Under the pieces are notes generated by a model. That model saw nothing but the letters and a program-made list of their open reading frames with translations, was not told the origin of the DNA and made no database searches. From Batillaria attramentaria (Eukaryota > Mollusca > Gastropoda > Batillariidae), in contig JACVVK020000291.1 of assembly GCA_018292915.2 (NCBI GenBank), positions 660,001 to 724,000 of the forward strand: a stretch of 64,000 nt of DNA, read 5' to 3'. Made by a program: the position numbers and the translations under genes. Positions 33,129 through 56,393 of the stretch are shown piece after piece. Every line of letters begins with the position of its first letter. Within the stretch, counting starts at the first letter, position 1.

Positions 33129-33372
33129 TAATAAACTAGTGTCCAAAAGAAACGATACCAAACTGTTGTCAGAATGTTTTTGTGCAAAGTGATCCCCCAG
33201 GCCTAAAAGCATAGGTTTACGTATCCCACGTCCCAAATACAGCGTCCGCGCTCGGGAATACCGGAAACATTTGCTAATGAAATATACCACTCTGAAATTT
33301 CTGTATTGGTCTGCTTTTGTTGTATGTCCTTGCCAACCCTTGGTATCGTTTCTTTTGGACACTAGTTTATTA
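33129..33372. mobile_element. 244-bp MITE with 33-bp perfect terminal inverted repeats
   Basis: TAATAAACTAGTGTCC...ACGATACCAA at the left is repeated inverted at 33340-33372. The inner ~180 bp is unique and non-coding. Confidence 0.85.
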
Positions 33373-33889
33373 TCAGCTGCAATCGTGATAGTGAGTGGGT
33401 GCGCGTGCGTCGCCCGCTCTTTGCTTTATTATTATCGCCCTTTGTGTTTGTTGTCGTCTTTATGAGTGTACTTTTTATCCTTTGTAGTTGTAGCAAGGGC
33501 AAGTTGTTATACTGGTTTGCGGACCAACAACTTCCACCGTTGGAAAATAAAGGTTCGGCTCTCTCTCTCTCTCTTGGAACCAGTTGCCAGCATATTTAAA
33601 ATGTACCCCCGAAGCTTCATTCATTAAAAACTCAACTTCTCAGATACTTACGTCAGTCACAGGTCCACGAACAATATTGGAACCATGCTAAATGACTCGT
33701 TATCAGATGGCACTATGACATGTTACCTTTTTACAAGTTGTGTCGTATACTACAATTTCAAACACCATGTTATCTACTTCTTCACCTATTTCCCGATGCG
33801 TTTCCTTAGAAATTCTGGCGCTTCAATCTTTACGTGTTTAATTATTTTTCTTTTTTACTGTTAGATTTACTCCTTTTGTGCCAGGTATA

Positions 33890-34080
33890 CTTTTTGTCAT
33901 GTTAGCCTTTATCTTTTAGTGTTTCTAGATTAGCAGGACAGCTTGTAAGATAGGCAGACCATGCCTACAAGTCTTAATCCTGAAATAAACATTTCAGTCA
34001 GTCAGTCAGTCAGTCAGTCAGAGAGTCAGCCAGCCAGACAGTCTCTCTCTCTCTCTCACTCTCTCTCTCTCTCTCACTCT
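33890..34080 (+). mobile_element. Retroelement 3' end with (CAGT)n and (CT)n tail
   Basis: GACAGCTTGTAAGATAGGCA...CTGAAATAAACATTTCAGT followed by CAGT repeats. A related end is at 38060-38160 (AGGACAAGATGTAAGACAGG...AAAATAAAGTTTCGTTCGTT). Confidence 0.55.
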
Positions 34081-34356
34081 CTCTCTCCAATATGCATATT
34101 TGTGAATCCAGCTTTGGCACTTTATTGCTTTTTTGTTCCTTCGTTGCTGGGCATCTTGAGAACACGCCTGGCAAATACTTATACACAGGTTGAGTTACTG
34201 TAGAGAAAGGCAAAAAATCTTTTAGAGTTACTCTCCACAAGGCACACGGTTACCAAAAAAACCAACAACAACAGTACCCTCCTCCCTAAAAAGAAGGGTG
34301 GAAAAAGAGAATATTTCGTAAGCAGTAAAGGCACCATTGATTTACATAAGATGTTC

Positions 34357-34360
<4 letters not shown>

Positions 34361-34435
<75 letters not shown>

Positions 34436-34448
34436 CAAAACACACACG

Positions 34449-34518
<70 letters not shown>
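34361..34518. repeat. Two long (AC)n tracts
   Basis: About 73 and 70 bp, separated by ATCAAAACACACACGA. Confidence 0.95.
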
Positions 34519-34519
<1 letters not shown>

Positions 34520-35165
34520 GTGCGCTTAGAGCGCAAGAAAGAACACAATTATACGGTTACATGAAAAATATAAATAAGGTGCACACGATGATGAAAAGGT
34601 TGAAAAAGAAAGTTCGCTCTGTGTGTGCCGAGATAAACGCTGTGAAAGAAGAAAATATGTATTCTGAAACACCTCTGACGCAGCAATGAACATCAGGGTA
34701 AAAACAAACAAACAAACAAACAAACCCCAAAAAACCCACCAACCAACCAAAATCAAGCAAACAAATAAACGAATAAAAGAAGAAATGTTATTTGGCGAAA
34801 GAAAAGAGGATAGAGAAGTCAACGTACACGTAAAAACTGTCACGCTGAAACAAACAAACAAACAAACAAACAAACAAACCCACCCAAACTCGTATGGACT
34901 TCCAAATTGGAGGAAAGTAATGAAAATGATGCCAGTAATTATAAATATTCAGTTGCGCGAAGGAGATAAAGTTTATGGTAAGCAACAACAACAACAATTT
35001 AGAGTAAATTATTATTTCAAGGAAGAAACGAAAACGCGAGGTTCAGTGAAGGGGAGAAAATTAAAACCATTAACAGAAACGGTTGTCGTTCCTGTTATGC
35101 TTTCACCGTTCTCCCTCAAAACGGGCACACGGGTTCAGCACCACTCAGTCAATTTCGGCACGATC

Positions 35166-35890
35166 AGGATTTCACAATCTCCATGGCAACGTCAAACTTG
35201 CTTTACATTGTGAAGTCAAGTTTCCTAGGTCAGGATTACAGGATATCCATGGCAGGATCCAGCTTGCTTTACTAATATTGTTATGTCAAGTTTTCTAGGT
35301 CAAGACTGCAGGATCTCCTGTCAGGCTTTCCTGACATTGTGAAGTCAAGTTTTCTAGGTCAGGATTACAGGATATCCATGGCAGGATCCGGCTTGCTTTA
35401 CTATTATTGTAATGTCAAGTTTGTAGGTCAAGATTGCAGGATCTCCATGGCAGCTTTCAACTTGCTTTCCTGACCTTGTGAAGTCAAGTTTTCTAGGTCA
35501 GGATTACAGGATATGCATGGCAGATTCCAACTTGCTTTACATTGTGAGGCGATTTTTTTAAAGGTCAGGACTGCAGGATTTCCACGGCAGCTTCTAGCTT
35601 GTTTTACTGACATTGCGAAGTCAAGTTTACCAGGTCACGATATCCATGGCAGCTTCAAACCTGCTGTACACTGTCACGTTCTCCAGGCCAGGATTTCAGG
35701 ATTTCCATGGCAGCTTCAAACTTGCTGTACACTGTCACGTTCTCCAGGCCAGGATTTCAGGATTTCCATGGCAGCTTCAAACTTGCTGTACACTGTCACG
35801 TTCGCCAGGCCAGGATTTCAGGATTTCCATGGCAGCTTCAAACTTGCTGTACACCGTCACGTTCTCCAGGCCAGGATTTCTAGGTCACCG
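35166..35890. repeat. 61-bp minisatellite, ~12 units
   Basis: Units like AGGATTTCAGGATTTCCATG...CTCCAGGCC. The last four (35690-35880) are almost identical; earlier ones are diverged. The unit length is not a multiple of three, so the open frames crossing it are artefacts. Confidence 0.9.
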
Positions 35891-36151
35891 TACCAATCAA
35901 ATTTGAGTCTCTTCCTCTCGCTACGTCCACCGAAGTCTCTGCAAGCGGACTGCTTCTGTGTCAAACTGGAAATCCGCAATGACGACCGCGACAAGAATTA
36001 TACTAGTCTCATCTTCGCGGTTTGTGAAAGTTTCTAGGTCACTGTTCATAGAAATGGTTGAGTGTCGATCTTCCTCCGGCTAGGTTTACCAACATAACAC
36101 GAAGAACATAATACACCAACACGCAGAAATCCTACCATGCAGCTGTGACGT

Positions 36152-36385
36152 GAATTATATTCCTCAAAAATACTAGTCTCCTCTTTTCAGTGTGTCCAGC
36201 AGACCAGATGAATTATATTCCTCAAAAATACAAGTCTCCTCCTCTCAGTGTGTCCAGCAGACCAGATGAATTATATTCCTCAAAAATGCTAGTCTCCTCT
36301 TTTCAGTGTGTCAAGCAGTCCAGATGAATTATATTCCTAAAAAATACTAGTCTCCTCTTTTCAGTGTGTCAAGCAGACCAAAGTC
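36152..36385. repeat. 58-bp minisatellite, four units
   Basis: GAATTATATTCCTCAAAAAT...AGCAGACCAGAT begins at 36152, 36210, 36268 and 36326. It ends about 340 bp from the T-box stop codon. Confidence 0.92.
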
Positions 36386-36726
36386 TCGAGCGGACTGCTT
36401 TTTTTGTAAACAGAGAAATCCGCAGATGCAGCCTCCGCAATGTTCTTTGAAATTACTCACAAAGTTAATGTACTCACTTGGCTGACTTACTCACATGGTG
36501 AGTCACAGGGTTCATGTACTCACATGACTGATTTACTCACATTGTGAGTCAAAGTCCTGTAACGACAGATCAACCAAACCGTCGTCAGAAAAAAAAAATC
36601 CAACCACAGACTGTCACTTTCCACTCAGTCAAAAAAAGAAAGAGAAAAAAAAAAGGAAGAACGAAAACGTCAGACTATAGTGTCTATGCTCATACCACGA
36701 CGCAACTGAGGGCTATCACGCGGCGT

Positions 36727-47157
<10,431 letters not shown>

Positions 47158-47233
47158 CTGTGAGAACAGACAGAAAACAGCATTTAATGCTATAGTAGCT
47201 TGTGGACTGAAATAAAATGTAATTTATTCAATT

Positions 47234-47235
<2 letters not shown>

Positions 47236-47275
<40 letters not shown>

Positions 47276-47415
47276 GTATAATAATAATAACGACGACGAT
47301 GATAATGACGATGATGATATAATAATAATTCATGGTTTTTAAAGAGAGCTGCTCTCCAGTTAGCAAGGACTCGCTGCGCTCAAAGCACACAGACACACAG
47401 AGAGACACACACAGA

Positions 47416-47492
<77 letters not shown>
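47236..47492. repeat. (GAT)n and (AC)n tracts
   Basis: GAT repeats at 47236-47275 and an (AC)n tract at 47417-47492. Confidence 0.9.
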
Positions 47493-47495
<3 letters not shown>

Positions 47496-47605
47496 TTGGC
47501 AGGTGCAGCGACATCAAAACAAGTATGACATTGAATACAGTGGTGCTCTAGATTATTTTAGGATTTTTTGGAATTATTAAAACGAACACTGATTCGTCTA
47601 GAAGG

Positions 47606-47717
47606 GATGGTGGGGGTTCTTTGGGAGTTAAGTGTCCTTTTCCAACACGCAGAGGCGATATCAACTGAGGGGCAACGAGAAAAAGGTCTCACAAATATTT
47701 GGCCACAGCCGGGATTC
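47606..47717 (-). mobile_element. Truncated SINE family 1
   Basis: Minus-strand GAATCCCGGCTGTGGCCAAA to GTTGATATCGCCTCTGCG and the tail; the tRNA head upstream of the B box is missing. Confidence 0.75.
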
Positions 47718-47729
47718 AGCTAGTAGAGT

Positions 47730-49080
47730 CATAGGGGACGAACTGGATGTATAGGGGAGAAAAGCGGGATTTTTTTTTAAAGACAGAAAAACTATACAGT
47801 GAAAGACACAATGACCCTGGCGGAATCTTTAATGGTGTGGTGACTGAAATATTAATATAAAAAAATTAAATGGGATACCAAAAAGGAACCGACGAGAAAA
47901 GGACAGACAGACAGACAGACAGGCAGGCAGGCAGACAGACAACAAAGAAGTACATAAATAAAATAATTGAAAACACAAGATCTAGCATCATCAACGATGC
48001 ACAACGAGAAAAAATCTAATAAGTCACATTTTAAACCAACCGACCAGACAACACGCCAAACGGCTTACAAACAAGCACACAAACAAACAAGAAAAAGCAA
48101 AACAAAAAACGTAACCAGAATGAACTGATCAGATTAATCAGATTCTGAACCGAGCAAACACTGAAGCAACTGACCAGCCAAGCTAGCACCCTACAACAGC
48201 ACGAACCAACCAACCCACAGCCTCACAAAACAAACAAGCAAGACGGATGGGCCCGCAACACTTATCAAAACTCCTTCGTGGGAAATATTTACTAACACCA
48301 CTGAGAGTAGATGATTAATTTTGACACGGGGAGGGAGGGAGCCGCGCTCAAGACAAATCTAGCAAAACAGGCAAAAGGCCGGTGTGGTATTATTCGTGGA
48401 CTCCCACCAGTACTGAACTCCCCCTGATCTAATACTATTCAAAATAATAAACTCCCCCAGGAGCTCCATCATTATGATCAGAGGGGGTAATAAATGCTTG
48501 AAATATTTTAGATTACTTATAGCTGTTTTGACTCTCCTGTACTGACTTGTACATAAGCATAGTGGTCTATGTATAACCTTACTTAATACTACGTACTACA
48601 AAATAATACATAATACAAACTGTAGTCGTAAGAATTTTCACAAATTTAAAAACAACAACAACAACAACAACAACAAGACCTTTTGCAAGACCCCCACCGC
48701 TTGTAGGGAAGTAAGGTTTATCTCCCTTGGGTACTGCGGCAAAAATCATTCAGTGTGAATTTTGTTTTTGTTTTGTTCTGTTTCAGTCAGCTGTTTAATT
48801 GCCAGAATTTCACATAATCATGAAACACAAGAAGTCACACCAAGAAATCTAAGTGAAATTAAAGGAATCCAGTAACCATGAAGGTAGTCAAACAATGTAT
48901 TGCACATAATTATTGGACGGGGGAACTATCTGGGAGTCTGACAAAATTTTAGCCAACTGAAAAGGGAGTGCAAGAGATATAGAGTCCAAGATATCATATC
49001 AGAATTATTCGACAGAGGGAGTCCGGCTATCGCGGGAGTCCAGCAAGTTTATAAGTGAAACAGGAGTCCAATACATAGCG
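47730..49080. other. Unassigned stretch upstream of the visible T-box exons
   Basis: AT-rich, with a small (ACAG)n run near 47908 and (AAC)n near 48652-48675. I found no exon carrying the missing N-terminal part of the T-box. Confidence 0.4.
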
Positions 49081-49151
49081 CTGGAATCCAATGATATATG
49101 AAAATCATTGGTATCCAATAATTGATTATGTTAAAATTATTAGAGTCCGAT

Positions 49152-49461
49152 GATATATCAAAATTACTGTATAATTATGTACACTATATAATGCTATGTA
49201 AGAAATATTGGAGTCCAATAACATTAACAAATACTGGGGTCCAATCATATATTAAAATCATTCGACCAAGGGAGTGCAAATATCACAGGACTCCAACACG
49301 TTCAAGATATATATCAAAATTACTGGATTATTATATACACTGTGTGATACTGTGTAAGAAATATTGGAGTCCAAAAACGTATTAAGAAATACTGGGGTCC
49401 AATCATACATCAAAATCATTCGACCGGAGGAGTCAAAATATCACAGGACTCCAACAAGTTT
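49152..49461. repeat. ~155-bp tandem duplication with GGAGTCCAA motifs
   Basis: GATATATCAAAATTACTG at 49152 and again at 49306 starts two units of about 155 bp, about 80-85% alike by eye. Scattered GGAGTCC motifs continue back to about 48950. Confidence 0.75.
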
Positions 49462-50799
49462 ATGACACCGGCTTCGAAGGTGCGTACGTGCAAACGCAGG
49501 CCACAGAGAGTGAGCGTGTTGGACGTGTGAAAAAGACCAGAGCCAACCTGTCTGATACGCACGCAGTCTGTCCTCGATTAATTAGCGCTAATGTGCCAGA
49601 TACGCTACACTGCGCGATTGTCTTTCTGCGCACCAGGCGCGCGCAGAGTCAGACAAATGGCGGACGGAGGTTGACTTTCGAACGGATGAGAGAAAATGCT
49701 CTTTTACCATGACAGAACGAACCTCAGTTTCGAAACATTTACGTCATAGTGGTACGTTCGAAATGTGAAGTATTGCGACTGAAACGTTCATAATAAAACG
49801 TAGCATTAGTGGGCTCAGAGATGTTGCTTCGCCACATGTCACTGGCCGCTTTATTTGAATGAAGGTCAGAACAAACAGAGCACCAGTAGCAGCCACACCA
49901 TCCGGGTTTTTGTATTTTTTTTTTTTAAAGATTTAGAATCCATTACAAAACGCAGATGATTCCGATAGTTATTTCCGATTTTCGAGATTTAAGAAATAAA
50001 CACAAAACGAATCGGCATTTAAAAAAAATTATTAGTCTTCATTCCGATTCGAGTTTTTGACAACGGATTAATTCAAAGTCAACTACCGCTTCCACCGCCA
50101 TCGTTACCGGCGTGTTTTTAGTGGTGTGATTTTCAACGCCGCAGGGAACCAGTCCCTGTAAGAAGAGGGGGAGTTAGTTAGAGACTTGTTTAGGGCATAC
50201 CGCCGCAAGAGGACGGTGAGGGGTGGAGTCGTAGAGAGGGAACATGGTTCCGGGAGGGGAGGGGAGGAGGGAACTTATTTACAAAGACAACAAACAGCCG
50301 CAGATCACCATTAAATTTTTTATTTTTTTTTTTTTTATACTCTGCATTCATATTTAAAAATCGGCGAAAATTTCGCCGGAATTTCAGCTGATCAGTAGTG
50401 ACGTGTAACCGGTCCAATTTCCCCGAAACTTTGCGCACTGTCAGTCTGAGTGCAGGTTAATTCGAGGGGTACAAAATGACCGGTGAATTTGGTTGAACTG
50501 AGATTCCCACTAGTCACGGAACCTCCTCTCGCCGCCAGCAGTCAGCTCAGGTCGAACAGAGCACGTGAAGCACGATAGGCGGACAATTAACGGTAGCCAG
50601 AGCGCGAGAGAGCGCGAGATAGCACGAGATAACGTCACGTGCTTGTGACAACATGGCCGACAGGTCAAACTCCGAAGATCGAGAAGTTTTGGCTGAAATG
50701 AGGAAGACATCAGAACCTGTCCTTTGTTCTGACGGACGACTGAATTCCATTCCAAGAAAAGGATGAAATTTGTATGAAACGTCATCTTATGCATGCAAG

Positions 50800-51310
50800 T
50801 ATGTATGCTTTCTTTGTATTTTATGTAACTGATCTTTCATCTACCATTCATTTATTTATTTATTCCCTTCTTTGTTTGTCTACTTGAAAAGCGCCTAGAG
50901 CTCTTCTGAATTCATCATCACCATCATCATCGTCTCTGTTTTGCCAACATGTAAACCGCTGAGGTTCAAGAATGACCGCTGCTTCTTATGAAAGGTAGGA
51001 AACACAGTGCAGAGAGTGAGTGAGTGAGTTTTTGAGGCTTAACGCCGCGCAAGCCACAAAGACTAATTCCCACAACTAATCAAATGCACCTCGCAATTAG
51101 ACGTAGCAGTGGAAATGGAGCGGAATGGAAGAACACACATTATATTCAAGTCGAAATTCAGTTCAGCCAGGATTTGCATTAAAAAAGAAAAAGAAAAGAA
51201 AAACGCACACATTTGTAAATGTTACGCAAAACTACACCAGAAGCATAACGTTAGCTGTGACTTCATCTACAGCGGATTTAATCATGGGAGAGAAAGATTA
51301 AACAGATAAT
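50800..51310. other. Unassigned stretch
   Basis: AGCGCCTAGAGCTCTTCTG and (ATC)n near 50890-50930 suggest a retroelement tail. Otherwise nothing recognised. Confidence 0.3.
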
Positions 51311-51312
51311 TA

Positions 51313-51432
<120 letters not shown>

Positions 51433-52292
51433 TTCATTCCCACTGTGTGAATCAGACCCGGTGGCACAAACTATCAGCGGGAACACATCCATCCCTTTGT
51501 GCAGGTGGTCCTTCTCGATAAGACACTAGATAGTCAGTTCTAGCGAACCCCACTTAATCCAGGCATCTACCGTTATTTCGTTTTGGCTGTGCCGTTCAAC
51601 CGTTTTGCACACTGAAGATTGGAATAAGGAAAACTGTTGGTTACCGTTTACTTTTTTAACATTAAAGACGGGAAAAAAGAAGACGGTTCCTCTACCGTTT
51701 ACCATTTACAGCATTAAAGATAGAAAAACCGGTTCTGTTACCCGTTTACATCGTTCAAGACGGAAAACGGAATAACGGTAGAGACCTGGATTCCACTTAC
51801 ACCGTGTGCTACCAAACTGGAGATTAATCGGGAGGAGGAGGTGTGTGTGTGTGTGTGTTTTGGGGGGGGGGGGGGGGGCAGATAGCGTCCTTTTCCCCAA
51901 AGAAAGGGTTGTGCTTAAGAACTTATACCACTACGCTTTAGCGGATACACCACTTACAAAAAAAAAAAAAAAAAATAATTCAACAGCCCCCTTCAATTTT
52001 ACAAATTTTGAAATGGTCATATTTCATAGGCGTCGTCTGAAGTCTTGTCAAGACAACTGTGGAGTTATGGTTAATTTATCTTTACACGTTTACGAAATAT
52101 GACCAATGTAAAATTGAAGTTGGTCCTTGGCTTTTTTTTCAGCAGTGTACGGTGTCTTCCCTGATGGCAAGAAGGGGCAACAGCCTTAAATTTCTGAGAA
52201 CGGCCTTAAAGTTCTGCCATGCTGGTGATGCCAGTGATTAAAATGGTCTGAAACCCTAATACCGAAATTTGTTTCACACGAGAAACAAAAAA

Positions 52293-52293
<1 letters not shown>

Positions 52294-52364
<71 letters not shown>

Positions 52365-52382
52365 ACACACACACACACACAC
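52294..52382. repeat. (AC)n tract
   Basis: About 89 bp with one interruption (ACCC). Confidence 0.95.
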
Positions 52383-53034
52383 ATTCTCCGCACTTCTTTT
52401 CCCCTACCCATAATTTAGGGAAGTTCTAAGCCTGTTTGTGAAGAAAGAAACTGTTTATTGGGCGAAAGCACAGAGTGCGTTTCTCTTCGCTGTAATCTTC
52501 ACCCCAGAGCGCGATTCAGGACGCCCGCTTCTTGCAAGTGTTTGTGATAAAATCGGCCTATCTCCGGTGATTTTTCCTTCCTGTTAGACAAATGATTCCG
52601 CAACCGACAGTTTCCACTTGAGTGGAACACCTTTCATTTCCACAATGCGTAAATATTGATAAGAGAAAGTGTGACTTTGAGTTTTGTAGTCTGAAAGCCG
52701 CGCGGTGGAGAAATTCATCACTTGAGGGGAGAGGTTGACGTGCGGGTTAATGACGGTTGGAAACATTGTAATTTTCTTTTGAAATCTCTTTTCTTTTTCT
52801 TGATGATAATTTAAATAGTGTTTATGTGGGTGCCAAGACTGCCGTGTTTCTTTTAATTCGTCAGTTTGGTTCACCGTTTCCGGTTGCCCATTAATTATGT
52901 TACTATTTGTGTTATTTTGATTTTTTTTTTGGAAACTATGTCCTTCCAGATGCACCCCCCCCCCCCCCCCCATTAAAAAAATCACTTTTAAGTGTGATGT
53001 TTTAAATTACATAATTATAATCTTTTGAAGTTGA

Positions 53035-53150
53035 GACCGGAGTAGCCGAGCGATAGAGCGTTGGACTTTCAATGCTCGGGGTCGCGAATTCAAATCCTTT
53101 ACTCTCGCTGCTCCGTCTTTGATATCACCCTGATGTGGTGGAAAAGGAAT
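53035..53150 (+). mobile_element. SINE family 1, shortened
   Basis: GAGTAGCCGAGCGATAGAGC, TTGGACTTTCAATGCTCGG, then directly TCGCTGCTCCGTCTTTGATA; about 35 bp between B box and body are missing. Confidence 0.78.
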
Positions 53151-53654
53151 GAAATCTTTGAAGTTTGGAAGGACAGTGGTCATTCCATGTACCCGCTGAC
53201 CATTTTCCTGGTTACTGAAGCTCAAAACACTACCCAGCAACCTTAGCATGGTGTTTCGCGTGCCCCATCACATTTGTATCCAGCTCGCTTCTGATGGTAA
53301 GAAACTTTCGCATACAACATGAGGAAGCAACACCGCTTGTAGACCTTAGCAACAGTTACCAGGGGCTCTTGGAAAGGTCCGTACATCATGTAGTGCTTCT
53401 ACAGCGAGCAAAGATTATAATTAGATCCGCTATAGCGTACCGGATATATGGTCTTTGAGCTTTGTGGATCCAGAGAGCCCTAAGACTAAGGACAGAACGT
53501 TGTCTGGTAACAAACTTTCGCATACACAAGAAAATGGGTGCAAAAATCCATATGCACTCGCCGGCTCGTTTGGGATACGTAACACAGGTGAGGAAAACGC
53601 TATATATTCCTCTTGCACATAACGTTGCAGATGACACCCTAGAAATGCTTTAAA

Positions 53655-53700
<46 letters not shown>

Positions 53701-54054
53701 CACAAAAATCAGGCAGCCATAGACTCATGTGTAGAGAAAATTTAAACAAGTTCCAATGTTCCGTTTTTTGGCAATGTTGGCAGCGACCACATACCCCCTC
53801 ATTCCACGGTCGTCTGCTGGCTCCTGTGCCAGCCGCGCATGAATACAAATAGTCCACAAGCCAGCCTCATTTTCCCCTAATTTTACTATTACCTGGCATG
53901 AAACTTGTTTACAAAGCCAACAAAAAGCACCAGATCGACATTTTTTTAGTCTGCACACAAATTTTAAAAGGGGCAGATTTTCTACTATATTTAGCCGAGT
54001 CGTTACTACATGACCCGGAACCTAATACCGTTGTGTAACCTTGACTCCCGGACA

Positions 54055-54450
54055 CTTCCAGCCTCAAGCTGTAATGACGCGGGGCACCATGCCTCCAGCC
54101 CCAAGTTGCTTTGACTCCCAGCCACTTCTAGCCTAAGGCTGCTTAGATCTGGGGCACTTCTAGCCTCAAGCTACATTGAGCCCTGCCACTTCAAGCCTCA
54201 ATCTGCTTACACCCGCGGCGCTTCTAGCATCAAGCTACATTGACCCACGGCACTTCCTAGCTCAAGCTGCTTAGACCCGGGGCACTTCTAGCCGCAAGCT
54301 GCATTAGCCCGAGGCCCTTCCTAGCTCAAGCTGCTTAGACGCGGGACACGTCTAGCCTGAAGCTGCATCGACCCAGGGCACTTCTAGCCTCAAGCTGCAT
54401 CGACCCAGGGCACTTCTAGCCTCAAGCTGCACTGGCCCGGAGCACTTCGA
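54055..54450. repeat. ~32-bp minisatellite, about 12 units
   Basis: GCACTTCTAGCCTCAAGCTG followed by CATTGACCCAGG-like spacers. The last copies (54340-54430) are nearly identical. Confidence 0.88.
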
Positions 54451-55102
54451 GCTGGGAAGTACACCCTGCGTGTTACAACGGCATCGCTTGTGGGCCTTAG
54501 AAACAGTTACCAGGGGCTCCTGGAGAGGCCCATACATATTCGTAGCGCTTGTGAAGCATACCGACAAGTGCATCCTGAGAGAGCTGCACTGTAGACTGTG
54601 TGAAGCTCACGACTTGGAAGAAACGTGGCGAGTTCATACATCACTGTCAGGATCACTGGCAGCGCAGATGCAGGGGGAGGCGATAGGGTCTGGAGTCGGG
54701 GACGCGGCTGACGGCCCCTTATCGGCCATTGTTACCTCCCTTCCCAGTACCCCTACAGGCCTGCCCTTGGTGACATGAGCTATCGGGAAACCCTACACCC
54801 GCGCTAGTTCGCGCTGGTGATTGTATGATTGAGGGAAAATTACCTTTGACATGCGCAAGTAGTTGGTAACAGATGGAATCCTGCCTCTGGGGCAAGAGAA
54901 TTAATAGGTTCAGACCCGAACGATTCGGGCGGAAGGTGTAGCGGGATTTTGATAGGGGGGGAACCTAAGCCGACCCCCTGGTCAGAAAGTTCTGGATATC
55001 TTTCCACCATCTCCACACTCAAACCGCCGCTAACGCTGCGGCGTGAAAGGCTCTAAGGGAAAAAGTCGCAAGACAGTCATTTATATTATATATATATATA
55101 TG

Positions 55103-55233
<131 letters not shown>

Positions 55234-55436
55234 GAATAGGAACAAAGGCGTCGCTAAAGCCGAAAACATGCGCTCAATCAGGTCAATTTGAAACTAGGGG
55301 AAGTAAGTACAGCTGTGAGCGCTACCTATATATATAAATTTTATTATTATTATTATTTTGTTTATTGTTTGTTCTTACTTTGTAAAACAGTATTCATCCT
55401 TGTCTAGTCAACGGTTATGCTGAAGTCACACGGGAA

Positions 55437-55582
55437 ACGTTTTAGTCCGAACAAACATCGAACACGGCTCGAACATGAGCCGGAGAAATTAGAGCAAAGA
55501 CATGTTATAGCTGTATGTCACACCAGGAACACGGAATAACGCCGTGTTCGGTCGTGTTCGATGTGTGTTCGGACTAAAACGT
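55437..55582. mobile_element. 146-bp hairpin MITE
   Basis: ACGTTTTAGTCCGAACAAAC...GAACACGGC and GCCGTGTTCGG...GTTCGGACTAAAACGT form inverted arms of about 40 bp with some mismatches. Confidence 0.75.
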
Positions 55583-56065
55583 ATCCCCTCCCAAACCACA
55601 CGGATCTCCATAGCATCATATTACCATCATCTTCATCATCATGCATAATAAAAATTGCCCTAGCTTCCATGCCCTCCGTGGATTCCACCCGTTACCTGGG
55701 AGGAACACCACTGGAACTGGCAAATGAGTCGGCGCAGCAAACCGACACCGGCCTTATGTCTAATGTGTTTTCTTTTTCACCATGAAAAACATATGTACAC
55801 TTCTGTTTTTTTCTTCCTTTCTTTTCAAGTCCCCCCCCCCCCCCAGCTAACGCCGGGATATTCATGAAAGAAATTGCGCAATGCGGCCCTGTCACGCCAT
55901 CCCGAACAAAATGGGCCACCATAGCATCATCACTCACACCATCACCCTCATCCATAAGTCAAGCATCAGAAAAAAAAGTAGTGCACAAACTTCTAAGACC
56001 TTCGTGTATTGCACCCATGACCTGGGAGGAACACGACTGGAGGTGGTAAAGAGTTGAGGCAAAAA

Positions 56066-56096
<31 letters not shown>

Positions 56097-56240
56097 ATTT
56101 GATGAGCTATCGGGACCCTTTATTGTCGTTGCACATGCTAGCAAAGATGAACGTCCGGTTAAACAACTCCTGTTTTTAGACTAAGAGTAATTGTGGACAA
56201 CTCAGCTGGAAGATCTCCGACAACGGGGGGGGGGGGGGGG

Positions 56241-56393
56241 GGTGGGAGTTTAACGTCCTTTTCCACCACGTATGAGTGATATCAAAGACGGGGCAACGAG
56301 AAATAGGCCAGCACCAATACTTGGCTCTGGCCGGGATTCCAACTCACGACCCGAGCATTGAAAGTCCAACGCTCTACTATTCAGCTACTCCCC
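56241..56393 (-). mobile_element. tRNA-derived SINE, family 1
   Basis: Minus-strand copy with B box GAGTTGGAATCCCGGC; bounded by a G run (56226-56243) and a C run (56391-56401). Confidence 0.85.

Noticed and set aside
35513..36037. 174-codon frame with repeated HGSFK/ISGFPWQL motifs
   Set aside because: It comes from the 61-bp minisatellite. The unit is not a multiple of three and the motifs rotate through all frames.
52584..52985. 133-codon minus-strand open frame with mixed composition
   Set aside because: Codon use is unremarkable, its upstream part runs into a poly-C tract, and no domain or splice context is recognised. Could be chance; a protein search would decide.
54470..54778. 102-codon plus-strand frame after the 32-bp array
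   Set aside because: Partly made of a segment repeated at 53.3 kb; no recognised domain and no splice support.
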